Below are positions 42,253 through 52,031 of a stretch of 64,000 nt of DNA, piece by piece. This stretch comes from Dyella sp. S184 (GTDB taxonomy: Bacteria; Pseudomonadota; Gammaproteobacteria; Xanthomonadales; Rhodanobacteraceae). The number at the start of each line of letters is the position of its first letter. The stretch's first letter is position 1. The translations under genes and the position numbers were made by a program. Where the stretch lies: NCBI RefSeq assembly GCF_009766065.1, contig NZ_LMUE01000003.1, positions 42,799-106,798 on the forward strand, in the 5' to 3' direction. The notes under the pieces were generated by a model. It was not told where the DNA came from. It did no database searches and was given only the letters and a program-made list of their open reading frames with translations.

Positions 42253-44649
42253 ATGCTCTGGGGGACCACTGATCATGTAAACCGAATGTCCCCTATGCGT
42301 GCTCCATCTGCCAACTCAACAACTCCAGCACACGTCGAGCCAGTGAGCGGCCTGACGAGTGAAGAGGCACGCCATCGGTTGGGTCAGATCGGCCCCAATG
42401 CGATGCCTGACACGACCCTCCACCCGTTGCGCATGGCGCTTGAAAAATTATGGGCTCCCATCCCGTGGATGCTGGAAGCCGCGATCTTGCTGGAACTGTT
42501 CCTCGGCAAGTATGTCGAGGCCGGGATCATCAGCACCCTTCTCGTGTTCAACGCGGGGCTCGGTTTTTTCCAAGAGAGCCGCGCGCAGCTGACTCTCGCT
42601 GCACTGAAATCACGACTCGCGTTGAACGCATCGGTCAAACGCGACGGTGAGTGGAAAGCCGTGCCGGCGATGGAGCTGGTGCCTGGCGACGTGATAAAGC
42701 TTTCACTCGGTGGCGTGGTCGCGGCGGATGTGCGTCTCATGGGAGGAGAAATCCTGCTCGATCAGTCCACGCTCACCGGCGAATCGGTTCCCATCGAAGC
42801 TGGTGTGGGCGTACAGGCATATGCTGGCGCGTTGGTACGACGCGGTGAGGCAGTCGCGGAAGTCACGGCCACGGGTGTGCGCACCAAGTTCGGTCGCACC
42901 GCGGAGTTGGTCCGTACGGCGCATGTCGTGAGTACCCAGCAGAAGGCGGTGTTACGCGTCGTACGCAACCTCGCCTCGTTCAACGGCGTGGTCATCGTGA
43001 TACTGGTGATCTATGCCAGGTCTCTCAAGATGCCGTTTGCCGAGATCATCCCTCTCGTGTTGACAGCGGTTCTCGCTTCGATACCCGTTGCGCTGCCAGC
43101 GACCTTTACTTTGGCGGCAGCGCTTGGTGCGCGGGCCTTGGCGAAGCTTGGCGTGCTCCCTACCCGCCTGTCCGCGGTGGACGAGGCAGCATCGATGGAT
43201 GTCTTGTGTGCCGATAAAACCGGCACGCTGACGCAGAACGCGCTGAATGTAACAAGCGTTCATCCGAGCGCCGGCTTCGACGAAGCGCACGTTCTGAACT
43301 TGGCCGCACTAGCCAGCTCGGATGGCGGCCAGGATCCGGTTGATGGCGCCATCCGTGTTGCGGCGGCGTGCAAGGCCGTTTCCGATGCGCCAAAAACAAT
43401 CAATTTCGTGCCATTCGACCCGGCGACGAAAATGTCCGAGGCGACAGTGAGCGATTCGAAGGGCGCCTTACAACGCGTTGTGAAGGGTGCCTTTGCTACA
43501 GTGATTCATCTTGCGCTGCCGCCGCCCGCAACGGTGACGGCAGCGGCGAAGGAACTTGAGGAAAAAGGCTTTCGCGTTCTGGCGGTTGCAATTGGGGCGC
43601 CGAATGCGATGAAGCTCATCGGCTTGATTGCACTGAGCGATCCGCCTCGTGCGGACTCGGTAGCACTCGTTACCGAATTGCAAAACTTAGGCGTGCGCAC
43701 AGTGATGGTAACTGGCGACGCGCCAGCGACTGCGACTATCGTGGCTCACGCGGTTGGGCTCGATGGTGCCATCTGCCCGCCTGGGCCGATCCCTGACAGC
43801 GTCCACCCCGAACAATTTGCTGTCTTCGCTGGAGTCATGCCGGAGGACAAATACAAGCTCGTCAAGGCGTTCCAGAACGGCGGCCATACCGTCGGCATGT
43901 GCGGCGATGGCGCTAACGACGCGCCAGCGCTGCGCCAGGCGCAAATCGGAATCGCGGTCTCGACGGCGACTGATGTCGCCAAATCGGCCGCCGGTATGGT
44001 GCTGACCGAACCGGGGCTTGCCGGTATCGTCGCTTCGGTCAAGGAAGGTCGCGTGATTTTCCAACGCATCCTGACCTATACGCTGAACTCCATTACAAAG
44101 AAGACCGTGCAAGTGCTCTTTCTCGCAGTCGGCTTAGTCGTGACCGGCCATGCGATCCTGACACCATTACTCATGGTGATCATCATGATCACCGGCGACT
44201 TCCTCGGCATGTCGCTAACGACTGATAACGTTAGGCCATCACCCGCGCCAAATGCTTGGCAAATCGGTAATCTGACGGTCGCGGGAGTCGTCATGGGAGT
44301 CGGCGAGCTTATTTTTTGCGTGTCCGCGCTGGCTTTCGGCGTTTACTCGAAGCGGTTCGACATTGATACATTGAGGACGTTGGCTTTTGTCGTCATCGTG
44401 TTCGGCAATCAGGCGACGACCTATACCAATCGCGAGCGTCGTCGGCTGTGGTCATCCCGCCCGAGCTTATGGCTCATCGTGTCGTCGGCTGGCGATATCC
44501 TGATCGCCTCGACGTTGGCCATCACAGGCATTGCCATGAAGCCTCTATCCGTCTGGTTGATTGTTGGCGTGCTTGCCGGCGCGTGCGTCTTCGCGGTCAT
44601 TCTCGACTCAGCAAAAGCGCCGCTTTTTCGCCGCCTCGAAATCACCTAG
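42253..44649 (+). CDS. P-type proton ATPase (P3A, PMA-like), copy 1
   Basis: A 798-residue primary pump. The actuator motif is TLTGESVP, the phosphorylation motif is DKTGTLT (Asp321 counted from 42253), and the hinge is GDGANDAPAL. About ten membrane helices are expected, with the PMA-type helix 4 sequence (VALPATFTLAAALGARAL). P3A ATPases expel protons with ATP hydrolysis, setting cytoplasmic pH and the proton gradient. It lacks the long C-terminal tail of copy 2. The start could also be ATG 42286. No ribosome binding site is obvious for either. Confidence 0.92.
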   Translation: MLWGTTDHVNRMSPMRAPSANSTTPAHVEPVSGLTSEEARHRLGQIGPNAMPDTTLHPLRMALEKLWAPIPWMLEAAILLELFLGKYVEAGIISTLLVFNAGLGFFQESRAQLTLAALKSRLALNASVKRDGEWKAVPAMELVPGDVIKLSLGGVVAADVRLMGGEILLDQSTLTGESVPIEAGVGVQAYAGALVRRGEAVAEVTATGVRTKFGRTAELVRTAHVVSTQQKAVLRVVRNLASFNGVVIVILVIYARSLKMPFAEIIPLVLTAVLASIPVALPATFTLAAALGARALAKLGVLPTRLSAVDEAASMDVLCADKTGTLTQNALNVTSVHPSAGFDEAHVLNLAALASSDGGQDPVDGAIRVAAACKAVSDAPKTINFVPFDPATKMSEATVSDSKGALQRVVKGAFATVIHLALPPPATVTAAAKELEEKGFRVLAVAIGAPNAMKLIGLIALSDPPRADSVALVTELQNLGVRTVMVTGDAPATATIVAHAVGLDGAICPPGPIPDSVHPEQFAVFAGVMPEDKYKLVKAFQNGGHTVGMCGDGANDAPALRQAQIGIAVSTATDVAKSAAGMVLTEPGLAGIVASVKEGRVIFQRILTYTLNSITKKTVQVLFLAVGLVVTGHAILTPLLMVIIMITGDFLGMSLTTDNVRPSPAPNAWQIGNLTVAGVVMGVGELIFCVSALAFGVYSKRFDIDTLRTLAFVVIVFGNQATTYTNRERRRLWSSRPSLWLIVSSAGDILIASTLAITGIAMKPLSVWLIVGVLAGACVFAVILDSAKAPLFRRLEIT

Positions 44650-44657
44650 AGTGCGCC

Positions 44658-44710
44658 ACTGCGAGAATACGGATTGTGCGTTTCCGTATTAGCGATAGTT
44701 CACTCGCAGT
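44658..44710. terminator. nested hairpin between convergent ATPase and YoaK genes
   Basis: An outer stem ACTGCGAG (44658-44665) and CTCGCAGT (44703-44710), and an inner stem AATACGGA (44666-44673) and TCCGTATT (44683-44690). The two stems are both perfect. Position and structure suit a bidirectional terminator. Confidence 0.55.
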
Positions 44711-44743
44711 AGGTCAACGGAAGGCTTGGTCCGAGGCGCTGGG

Positions 44744-45484
44744 CTACGATGGCAGCATCGACCGCTCGTTGCGCAGCACGTGCGCCTTTCGGATTCCTAC
44801 AAGCGCTATAACCAAGAGCACCGCAGCCGTTCCAAAAAGAAGTCGGCTGCCGATAGCGAGATAGACCACAATGCCAACAACACCACCTACCAGAAACGAC
44901 AGCACCGTCTGTACATGAAGCCGGAGCTTCGATCGGTATGAGGCGACATCCGCATGAAGTTCATGCCCACGAGCAATATCGAACAGCATGCTGAGTTCGA
45001 TCCCGATATCTGTGGCCATGCCCGACACATGTGTTGTCCGGACGCGAGCATCAGAGATACGCGTCACCACGGCATTTTGGAGTCCCATCAGGAAGCTCAG
45101 TCCCAGGATTGGAACAGGCCCGCGTTGCTGCTGAGGCAGCCAGAGCTCAGCGCAGCCAAGCAACATCATCAGAACCGCCTCAGCCAGTATGCTGAATGCA
45201 TAGATGCCATGCATTTGCCGCCGTCTGCCAGCATTGATCAGCAGCGTGGAAACTGCCGCGCCGCCAATGAAGGCAAGAACGATGGTCAGGTAGAACGCAC
45301 CGGACTGCCATTCACCGAGTGCTGCATGGTCGGAAAGTGAGGAGACGTTCCCGGTCATGTTGGCTGAGAAGAAACCGACCGCCTCGAATGCAGCCGTGTT
45401 AAGCGCGCCTGCGATCGCCGCCAATGTGCAGGCAAGACGACGATCGATGTCGTTGCTGCGCGCATTTCCTTGTTGTATCAACAT
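44744..45484 (-). CDS. YoaK/DUF1275 family membrane protein
   Basis: A 246-residue membrane protein with six helices. The DUF1275 signature is clear: GFFSANMTGNVSSL near residue 40, and the middle LGLSFLMGLQNAVVTRI, then RTTHVSGMATDIG. Function is unknown and it is often described as a permease-like stress protein. ATG 45484 is the first start that fits family length. A longer upstream frame to 45646 is a run of Arg/Ala-rich codons unlike the family. No ribosome binding site is obvious. The interval 45485-45875 holds no supported gene. Confidence 0.85.
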   Translation of the reverse strand: MLIQQGNARSNDIDRRLACTLAAIAGALNTAAFEAVGFFSANMTGNVSSLSDHAALGEWQSGAFYLTIVLAFIGGAAVSTLLINAGRRRQMHGIYAFSILAEAVLMMLLGCAELWLPQQQRGPVPILGLSFLMGLQNAVVTRISDARVRTTHVSGMATDIGIELSMLFDIARGHELHADVASYRSKLRLHVQTVLSFLVGGVVGIVVYLAIGSRLLFGTAAVLLVIALVGIRKAHVLRNERSMLPS

Positions 45485-45875
45485 GGTTAGTAGTTGGACT
45501 GCACTAGAGAAACCGCGAGTCGCGCAGTGGGAATCTCTGGGCAGCGGCGCGAGCGCTGCTCTCACGGCTGCTTCGCTTGCGAGCACCGCCCTGATTGTTC
45601 TCGTGGGCTGGCGCGGCCTGGCTGGTTTCGCTATTGAAGGCGGCACTCGTGGCCGGAACAGTTCCTGGGTTCTGGCAAGCTTTGCAGCCTTCGCTGCCTA
45701 AGCCGTACTTTTTGGTGTGCACAGCAGCCCATGCTTCCGCTTTCGCTGTTTCGGCACAGTCGGATGCTTACTCACATATGTCTGTGCGGCCTGCTCGACG
45801 TATCGCGCTGACAGCGCGCTGCAGCAACGAATTGATTTTATTCGCTGCCGAGCGCGATGTATCGACCGTTTCTTT
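45485..45875. other. intergenic region, nothing recognised
   Basis: About 390 bases. A minus-strand frame at 45504-45722 starts with GTG, has two Cys near its start and a low-complexity tail, but no ribosome binding site. I do not call a gene. Confidence 0.35.
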
Positions 45876-46292
45876 CTAGTGTTGTCTATCGCCACCACCG
45901 CCTACGTGGCCGCGCCCATCGCGAACTTCATTTCCTCTGAAGTTGGCCACCCTGCCTGGACGCTGCGCCATCGTTGGCCTCTCGCCGCGATTCGGCATAT
46001 GGCCTCGATAGCCACGTTGTGCATCGAAGCGGTTATCTACGTGCCCGCGGAAGTTGTGACGGCCGCGAAACCACGGACCAGCACCAATGAAGACACCCCC
46101 CGTAAACCATTCCGGGCCGTAGTAACCATAAGGTGCACACGGATAAGGATTGTAGTCGTAGTAACCGTAAGGGCATTCAGGAGCGACTCCGATGCCAACA
46201 CCGATGGCGATCTGGGCTTTTACGGCGGGAGCAGTCGCTGTGAGGAAGGTTCCAACAATCGCGACGAAAGCGAGATATTTATATCTGTTCAT
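45876..46292 (-). CDS. secreted Gly/Tyr/Arg-rich small protein
   Basis: A 138-residue exported protein. A signal peptide (MNRYKYLAFVAIVGTFLTA, then APAVKAQ) is followed by a Tyr/Pro/Gly-rich segment with two Cys (VAPECPYGYYDYNPYPCAPYGYYG) and the motif PEWFTGGVFIGAGPWFRG. The C-terminal 60 residues are basic and disordered, rich in Arg, Gly and His. Similar secreted proteins with the WFTGGVFIGAGPW pattern occur in Burkholderia and xanthomonads, as I recall. GAGGTGA lies just before ATG 46292. The role is unknown. An 8-bp inverted repeat overlaps the promoter side. Confidence 0.8.
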   Translation of the reverse strand: MNRYKYLAFVAIVGTFLTATAPAVKAQIAIGVGIGVAPECPYGYYDYNPYPCAPYGYYGPEWFTGGVFIGAGPWFRGRHNFRGHVDNRFDAQRGYRGHMPNRGERPTMAQRPGRVANFRGNEVRDGRGHVGGGGDRQH

Positions 46293-46722
46293 GGATTCAC
46301 CTCACGACCGTGAGGGTCGTGAGTCATGATCTACCTGACCGCGTCAATTCACTGTGACAACTTCCGTTCGATCGGAATGTGGATTTCCAATGTCATTTGT
46401 TTAGAAATTGACGACCATGAGCGACATCACTCACCTCGATCGAAGCGTAGATTTGATGCGGCGATGGAATTTTTCTAAGCCGAAATGCGCTCGCATCCAG
46501 CACATGCTCGACAACGGGATCGGCCACCCAATTTGGATCTTCATGCACTGCATGACCCGGCTTGGGAAGGCTGTTACGTGAGCGTGCGCAACACGAAGCA
46601 GCCATGTTCGGCGCCGTACACACAGCATGAACGCAACACGTGCTTATGCTGAGCAGCTGTAAGCGAGCCACGCTTAGAGCGCCCCTCTCAATGCCTTCGG
46701 GTGAATCAAGCTTGGTGCGCGT
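46293..46722. other. intergenic region with an 8-bp inverted repeat
   Basis: CTCACGAC (46301-46308) and GTCGTGAG (46316-46323) form a perfect inverted repeat with a 7-base spacer, directly upstream of the secreted-protein gene. It may be an operator or a 5' leader hairpin. No gene is supported in the rest of the region. Confidence 0.4.
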
Positions 46723-47442
46723 ATGCCGAATAATCATAAACCCCAAGAGAACCATCTATTCCTTGCATTGCCAGTGGAGGCTCGTGAGCGTGTGTTCCCG
46801 CACCTAGAACTGGTGCAGCTGCCACTTGGTCATGTCTTGTACGAATCTGGCACCACGCTACAGCATGTCTATTTCCCGACCGATGCCATCATTTCGCTTC
46901 TCTACGTCATGGAAGACGGTGCGTCGGCTGAAATCGCCGTGGTCGGCAACGAAGGCATGGTCGGCGTGGCGCTTTTCATGGGTGGTGAAACCACACCCAA
47001 TCGTGCGGTGGTACAAAGTCGAGGCTACGCCTATCGGCTCAAGGGGCAGTTGCTGAAAAAGGAATTCAGCCTATCCGGCGCGTTGCAGCACATGTTGCTG
47101 CGCTATACACAGGCTCTGCTCACACAGATGGCTCAGACCGCAGTGTGCAATCGGCATCATTCGGTCGATCAGCAGCTATGCCGTTGGTTGCTAATGAGTC
47201 TTGACCGGCTGCCTTCCAACAAGCTGATCATGACCCAAGACCTTATCGCCAACATGCTCGGCGTACGGCGTGAAGGCGTCACGCAAGCCGCCGGAAAACT
47301 TCAATTGCAAGGTCTGATCACATACCGCCGCGGGCACATCACCGTGCTCGATCGGCCCGGCCTGGAGCGAGCCTGTTGCGAGTGCTATGCGGTGGTAAAA
47401 CGCGAATTCGATCGCCTTCTACCTGACTTTACGGCTAGATGA
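46723..47442 (+). CDS. Crp/Fnr family transcriptional regulator (copy 2)
   Basis: A 239-residue regulator of the same subtype as the gene at 40383: an effector domain with LQHVYFPTDAIISLLYVMEDG and AVVGNEGMVGVALFMGG, and a C-terminal winged helix (MTQDLIANMLGVRREGVTQAAGKLQLQGLI). There is no Cys cluster. It lies 61 bp before the first GH144-like gene and could regulate that gene and the KaiC operon beyond it. Sequence gives no ligand. Confidence 0.9.
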   Translation: MPNNHKPQENHLFLALPVEARERVFPHLELVQLPLGHVLYESGTTLQHVYFPTDAIISLLYVMEDGASAEIAVVGNEGMVGVALFMGGETTPNRAVVQSRGYAYRLKGQLLKKEFSLSGALQHMLLRYTQALLTQMAQTAVCNRHHSVDQQLCRWLLMSLDRLPSNKLIMTQDLIANMLGVRREGVTQAAGKLQLQGLITYRRGHITVLDRPGLERACCECYAVVKREFDRLLPDFTAR

Positions 47443-47503
47443 AATTCTGTTTCAGAGCAACGCTTACATGATGGCTCTATAGATAGAAGAGCCTGGAAAT
47501 CCA

Positions 47504-48820
47504 ATGAATCATCCGCCCGAGAGCGTTGACGAAAAACTCCAGAACATCCAGCAAAAGGCCTTCCGCTACTTTCAGCATGAGTTCAATCCAAGCAATGGAT
47601 TGATTCTTGACAAGACCGCGCCGGACGGCAACGACATATCGGGCTGGCCCGCAAGTATTGCTGCCGTTGGTTTTGCTTTGGCGTCCTACCCAGTCGCGGT
47701 GACCCGCGCCCTCCTTTCGTACGAGGAAGCCGTCCAACGGACGCTAGTCACGTTGCGATTCTTTTCCCAAAGTGCACACGGCCCCGAGCCGGACGCCACC
47801 GGGTACCGCGGCTTTTACTATCACTTTCTCGATATGCAGACCGGTCGGCGCGCTTGGCAATGTGAGCTATCGACCATTGATACTTCGCTGTTACTGGCTG
47901 GCATGCTCACGTGTGCACGTTTTTTCGCCGGGCAAGCGCCCGCCGAGGTTGAAATCCGATCGATAGCCGATGCACTCTATCGTCGCGTGGAATGGGACTG
48001 GGCGCAGGACAATGATTCGACAGTAAGCATGGGATGGAGGCCTGAAAGTGGCTTTCTCGGACCTTCCTGGAAGGGCTACAACGAGGCAATGTTGCTATAC
48101 ATGCTAGCGCTGGGGTCGCCGACACATCCGATTCCTGAAAACAGCTACCTGGCCTGGGTGACCGCCTATGAATGGAAGCAAATCTATGGACATGAATATC
48201 TGTATGCCGGAGCCCTGTTCACGCATCAGTTTCCACACATCTGGATAGACTTCCGCGGTATCCAGGATGCCTTTATGCGCGACAAAGGCATCGACTATTT
48301 CGAAAATAGTCAGCGCGCAACCTATGTCCAACGCCAATACGCGATTGCCAATCCCCTTGGGTTCGCCGGCTATGGGCCGAAGTGCTGGGGTCTGACCGCC
48401 TGCCAAGGTCCGGGACCGGAGACCGTCCTGATTGACGGCATCGAACGCCAGTTCTTCAACTATGTCGCACGCGGTGCGCCGTACGGCCCCGATGACGGCA
48501 CGATCTCGCCATCAGCGGTGGTCGCATCACTGCCGTTCGCACCTGAAATCGTCTTGCCAGCTATCGATCATTTTGTCGACGAACTCGAACTGCATGACGT
48601 CAATCCATATGGCTTCAGGGCGACGATCAACCCTACCTATCCTGGAAAAGGGATCGATAAAGCAGGCTGGATCTCGCAGTGGCACTACGGCATCAGCCAG
48701 GGACCGGTCCTGTTGATGATCGAAAATCATCGAAGCGGATTGTTGTGGAAATTGATGCGCGAATGCCCCTATCTCGTTCATGGGCTCAAGCGTGCCGGTT
48801 TCAATGGTGGTTGGCTCTGA
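47504..48820 (+). CDS. GH144-like glucoamylase-family protein (copy 1)
   Basis: A 438-residue protein of the PF10091 glucoamylase family, which includes GH144 endo-beta-1,2-glucanases. Family landmarks are TGYRGFYYHFLDMQTGRR, STIDTSLLLAGML, MGWRPESGFL and CWGLTACQGPGP, the last being the WGLT hallmark. There is no signal peptide, so it is either cytoplasmic or exported by another route. Its substrate would be beta-1,2-glucan if GH144 activity is retained. A near-copy lies at 53829-55145, and the two flank the KaiC operon. It is convergent with the GGDEF-kinase gene. Confidence 0.87.
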   Translation: MNHPPESVDEKLQNIQQKAFRYFQHEFNPSNGLILDKTAPDGNDISGWPASIAAVGFALASYPVAVTRALLSYEEAVQRTLVTLRFFSQSAHGPEPDATGYRGFYYHFLDMQTGRRAWQCELSTIDTSLLLAGMLTCARFFAGQAPAEVEIRSIADALYRRVEWDWAQDNDSTVSMGWRPESGFLGPSWKGYNEAMLLYMLALGSPTHPIPENSYLAWVTAYEWKQIYGHEYLYAGALFTHQFPHIWIDFRGIQDAFMRDKGIDYFENSQRATYVQRQYAIANPLGFAGYGPKCWGLTACQGPGPETVLIDGIERQFFNYVARGAPYGPDDGTISPSAVVASLPFAPEIVLPAIDHFVDELELHDVNPYGFRATINPTYPGKGIDKAGWISQWHYGISQGPVLLMIENHRSGLLWKLMRECPYLVHGLKRAGFNGGWL

Positions 48821-48863
48821 GCCGCGAAGGTCTCCAAGCTCCGAATTGCTGGGGTTCACGGTG

Positions 48864-50513
48864 TCATGTCGCAGACCCAGTATCCCGGGATGTCAGGGAG
48901 GCTTGGGCCAGAGGCAACGTCACCACGAATTGACTACCGAATCCCTTGCCGTCACTGGTCGCCACAATCGTGCCGCCATGCGCTTCAACCAGTTCGCGAA
49001 CCACCGTCAGGCCTATGCCCAGGCCCGTTCCGTTGAACCCAATGGCATGTGCATCTTGCACAAAGGGATTGAAGATCTCCGGTAGCGCGGCGGCGCTGAT
49101 GCCGATGCCGTTGTCGGTCAGAGTTATCACGGCGTCAGCGTCAGTCGGCACAAGTCGCAGCCTGATCTGCCCACCTTCTTGCGTGTACTTCGATGCATTG
49201 GTGAGCAGGTTACTCATGACCTGTGTCAGCCGAACGGGGTCACCTTGTACCTCCACGGCAACTGCGGGCAACTGCAACCGGAAGTGCTGCAAACGCAGAT
49301 CCATCGCAGGCCGGCATCCTTCGATAGCAGCATCGAGAATCGAGACGATGTCGATCCTTCGACATTCGATTCGCAATTTTCCGGTATTGATTCGCGATAC
49401 GTCCAGCAAATCGGTTACGAGTCGAGCCATGTGCGTGACTTGATGCTCGATGATCGCCTGCATCTTGGGCAACTCCTCCGTGCCCACCTCTACCATCATG
49501 CTTGTCGCCAGACGAATTGGCGCCAGCGGGGCACGCAATTCGTGCGCTACGAAGGCCAGAAACTCTGTTTGCTTTCGGTGTGCCTGTTCTGCGGCCGCCT
49601 GCAGGTCTTGCGCATTGAGCGCCGCCATCACAAGCTGCTCGTTCGCCTCGCACAGCTGCGCATGGCGACGCTCGTGCTCCAGCAACGCCTCCTCATAACG
49701 AACCAAGGGACGCTTCAGCGATGCCAGCGCAATCGGCTCATGAGGAGACTGATCTATAGCTTCATCGCCGTAGAACACAACACTTCCAGGGCTGCCCTTT
49801 TTCGCTCGATACATGGCGACGTCAGCATGGTGGATCAACGCGTCGGCTTCCGCACCGTCATCGGGGTAGATACTGATGCCAATACTTGCAGCCAACCGCA
49901 ATACATGATCACCAAGCCGCATGGGTCTTGCGAGTGCCGTTATGACCTTCTCGGCGAGGACGGCCGCGTCGGAGGCATCAGCCAAGTCCGGGAGCAGGAT
50001 CAGGAATTCATCGCCTCCATGGCGGCTTACGGTGTCTGCATCGCGAACGGATGACGAAAGGCAGTGTGCCGCCGCTTGAAGTGCTTCGTCGCCCATCGTG
50101 TGGCCGAACGTATCGTTGATGTGCTTGAAGTCGTCGAGATCAATGAAAAGAATCGCCACCCGATTTCCGGTGCGTTTTGCCATAGCGATGGCTTGGGTAA
50201 AGCGATCGAACAGCAGAGGGCGATTCGGGAGTTTGGTCAACGCATCGAGTTCGGCAGTTCGTGACACTTGCTCTAGTGCCTGCTTGACGGTATCGGCATG
50301 GCTATGGGCAAGAAGAGCCGCCTGCACCAAATGCTCGTTGGCTTCACGAAGTTGCGCCGCATGGCTGTTATCCAGACTAGTCTCTACTTCAACCAGATTC
50401 TGTTGTAAGCCATTCAATACTTCCCGCACTTGCTCGGCTTGCTGTTGCAGCTGGACAAGTTCACGTGCTGCAAGCGCTGCAGCCTCGGTGTCATCGACTG
50501 GTTTGCTGCTCAT
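48864..50513 (-). CDS. GGDEF-histidine kinase fusion protein
   Basis: A 549-residue cytoplasmic protein with an unusual order. An N-terminal coiled coil (about 10-90) leads to a GGDEF domain with an intact GGDEF motif (166-170) and an RxxD inhibitory site (RDAD). A linker (about 265-310) leads to a HisKA domain with the phospho-acceptor His324 in FVAHELRAP, and a HATPase domain (NLLTNASKYT, DNGIGI, GTGLGIGL). There is no sensor membrane segment and no receiver domain. It could join c-di-GMP synthesis to phosphotransfer. It is 24 bp downstream of the KaiC-like gene in the same operon. No response regulator gene is adjacent. Confidence 0.93.
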   Translation of the reverse strand: MSSKPVDDTEAAALAARELVQLQQQAEQVREVLNGLQQNLVEVETSLDNSHAAQLREANEHLVQAALLAHSHADTVKQALEQVSRTAELDALTKLPNRPLLFDRFTQAIAMAKRTGNRVAILFIDLDDFKHINDTFGHTMGDEALQAAAHCLSSSVRDADTVSRHGGDEFLILLPDLADASDAAVLAEKVITALARPMRLGDHVLRLAASIGISIYPDDGAEADALIHHADVAMYRAKKGSPGSVVFYGDEAIDQSPHEPIALASLKRPLVRYEEALLEHERRHAQLCEANEQLVMAALNAQDLQAAAEQAHRKQTEFLAFVAHELRAPLAPIRLATSMMVEVGTEELPKMQAIIEHQVTHMARLVTDLLDVSRINTGKLRIECRRIDIVSILDAAIEGCRPAMDLRLQHFRLQLPAVAVEVQGDPVRLTQVMSNLLTNASKYTQEGGQIRLRLVPTDADAVITLTDNGIGISAAALPEIFNPFVQDAHAIGFNGTGLGIGLTVVRELVEAHGGTIVATSDGKGFGSQFVVTLPLAQASLTSRDTGSAT

Positions 50514-50537
50514 AGCAAAAGATCTGACGTGTGTGGA

Positions 50538-52031
50538 TCATTCATGAGCATTTTCAGCGTTGAGGGACGCTACATCACGGTGATCTTTCTTCCTAGGTCT
50601 GCCACCCAGCAATCCCTCTTGATCAGTGAGCATCTCGCTAATTTGGATGCCGTTGTCGTTGATACTGAAGAGACGCAACTCATCCGAGTGCGCGCTCCCG
50701 CGCACCTTGACCACCGCCATCATGCGCAGCAACCGACTGTCGACCTCGATGTAGCGCTGTACGATGATGGCGTCCGTCATGAAAGCAGTACCGTACGGAC
50801 TGAAGCGCAGATCCGTGTAGCGATCCTCCAGCTCGGAAGTCATCAGCACCGTGACACCCTCCGCCGCGAGGGCGGCAATCATACGCGATAGATTTTCGCG
50901 AAAGTCCGGACGAAAGGTCGGAGCCAAGGCAAGCTCGAAGCCTGACAGCGAATCGATCACTACGCGTGTCGCCTTGAGGCGACGGATCTCCGACGCCAGC
51001 AGAAGCATGATTTCATCGATCGACAAATCGGGTGACCGGTTATTCACCAAAGCCACCCTGCCTTTGTCGATCAGCTCAGCAAGAATCGGTGTATGAGAAC
51101 GGTTGGGAACTTGCTCAAAAGCCGCAATGACACCGGTTTCTCCACAACGCGCCCCCTCTGCCAAAAAGGCTGCCGCAAGAATGCTCTTGCCTGAGCCTGA
51201 AGGACCAGCCACAAGCATGGAATAGCCGCGCGGCAGGCCGCCACCCAGCATGTCATCCAGACGAGGCACGCCCATCCGAAGCCTTTCATTGGAGCCCGTC
51301 GCAGCAGAGACAGCGGGCGTCGCGACAGATACCCGAGCGGGTGCGAACACGCGCATGCCAGAAGCGTCAATACGAAAAGTGTGCAACCCCGGTAGCGTGG
51401 GTTGGCCACGCATTTTCATGATCTCCAACTTGCGCACCATCGAGTTGCGTTGCACGCTCTGACGCAACCAGATCAAACCGTCCGCCACCGTAAACACCGG
51501 ATTGGCATCGGCCTCGTTGAAGTATTCCCCGATGAGGAACGTCGTGGCCTGCCAGCTTGTCATCAGCATGCCCAACTGCTGAGCGAAATGTTGAAGGTTG
51601 AGATAGGCCCCGCCTTCGGCTGTGCTTGTCAACATCACCGACCGAAAGGAGTCGACGAACACAAGTGCCGGGTTCTGCGCCTCTACTTCGTCGACGATCC
51701 GGCGCAGCACCTGCTTGAGGCCACCCGCCATCATGTCGTCGGTCAGGCTGATGAAGCGAACCGCTTGATTGATCGACTCATCGTCGAAAAATTCGAATTG
51801 CTGCTGGTAGCGCAACATCTTCAACGGCGGCTCGCCCAGCACGGTGAAATAGATTGCCGGACGCCGCTGCGTGGCCAGGGCGAACATCATCTGGTGCGCA
51901 AGGGTAGTCTTGCCGCAACCCGGTGGCCCCGCGATCAGGTTGAACGAGAATTCGGGCAGCCCTCCTCCGAGCACGTCGTCCAGGCCGGGAACGCCGGTGG
52001 CCAAGCGATTGATGGTCACGGTCTTATTCAT
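50538..52031 (-). CDS. KaiC-like double-domain RecA ATPase
   Basis: A 497-residue protein with two RecA/KaiC domains. The first has GVPGLDDVLGGGLP (13-26) and Walker A GPPGCGKT (35-42). The second has GVPRLDDMLGGGLP (254-267) and GPSGSGKS (276-283). Walker B sequences are VFVDS and VVIDSLSG. The positions aligned with the KaiC phosphosites Ser431/Thr432 read Ala-Phe (YGTAFMTD), so the cyanobacterial phosphorylation cycle is unlikely. Catalytic Glu in the first domain is also altered (VLGEPP). The start 52031 overlaps the preceding stop (ATGA) and has AGGAAA upstream. It resembles RAD55/KaiC-type regulators that act with kinases. Confidence 0.93.
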   Translation of the reverse strand: MNKTVTINRLATGVPGLDDVLGGGLPEFSFNLIAGPPGCGKTTLAHQMMFALATQRRPAIYFTVLGEPPLKMLRYQQQFEFFDDESINQAVRFISLTDDMMAGGLKQVLRRIVDEVEAQNPALVFVDSFRSVMLTSTAEGGAYLNLQHFAQQLGMLMTSWQATTFLIGEYFNEADANPVFTVADGLIWLRQSVQRNSMVRKLEIMKMRGQPTLPGLHTFRIDASGMRVFAPARVSVATPAVSAATGSNERLRMGVPRLDDMLGGGLPRGYSMLVAGPSGSGKSILAAAFLAEGARCGETGVIAAFEQVPNRSHTPILAELIDKGRVALVNNRSPDLSIDEIMLLLASEIRRLKATRVVIDSLSGFELALAPTFRPDFRENLSRMIAALAAEGVTVLMTSELEDRYTDLRFSPYGTAFMTDAIIVQRYIEVDSRLLRMMAVVKVRGSAHSDELRLFSINDNGIQISEMLTDQEGLLGGRPRKKDHRDVASLNAENAHE

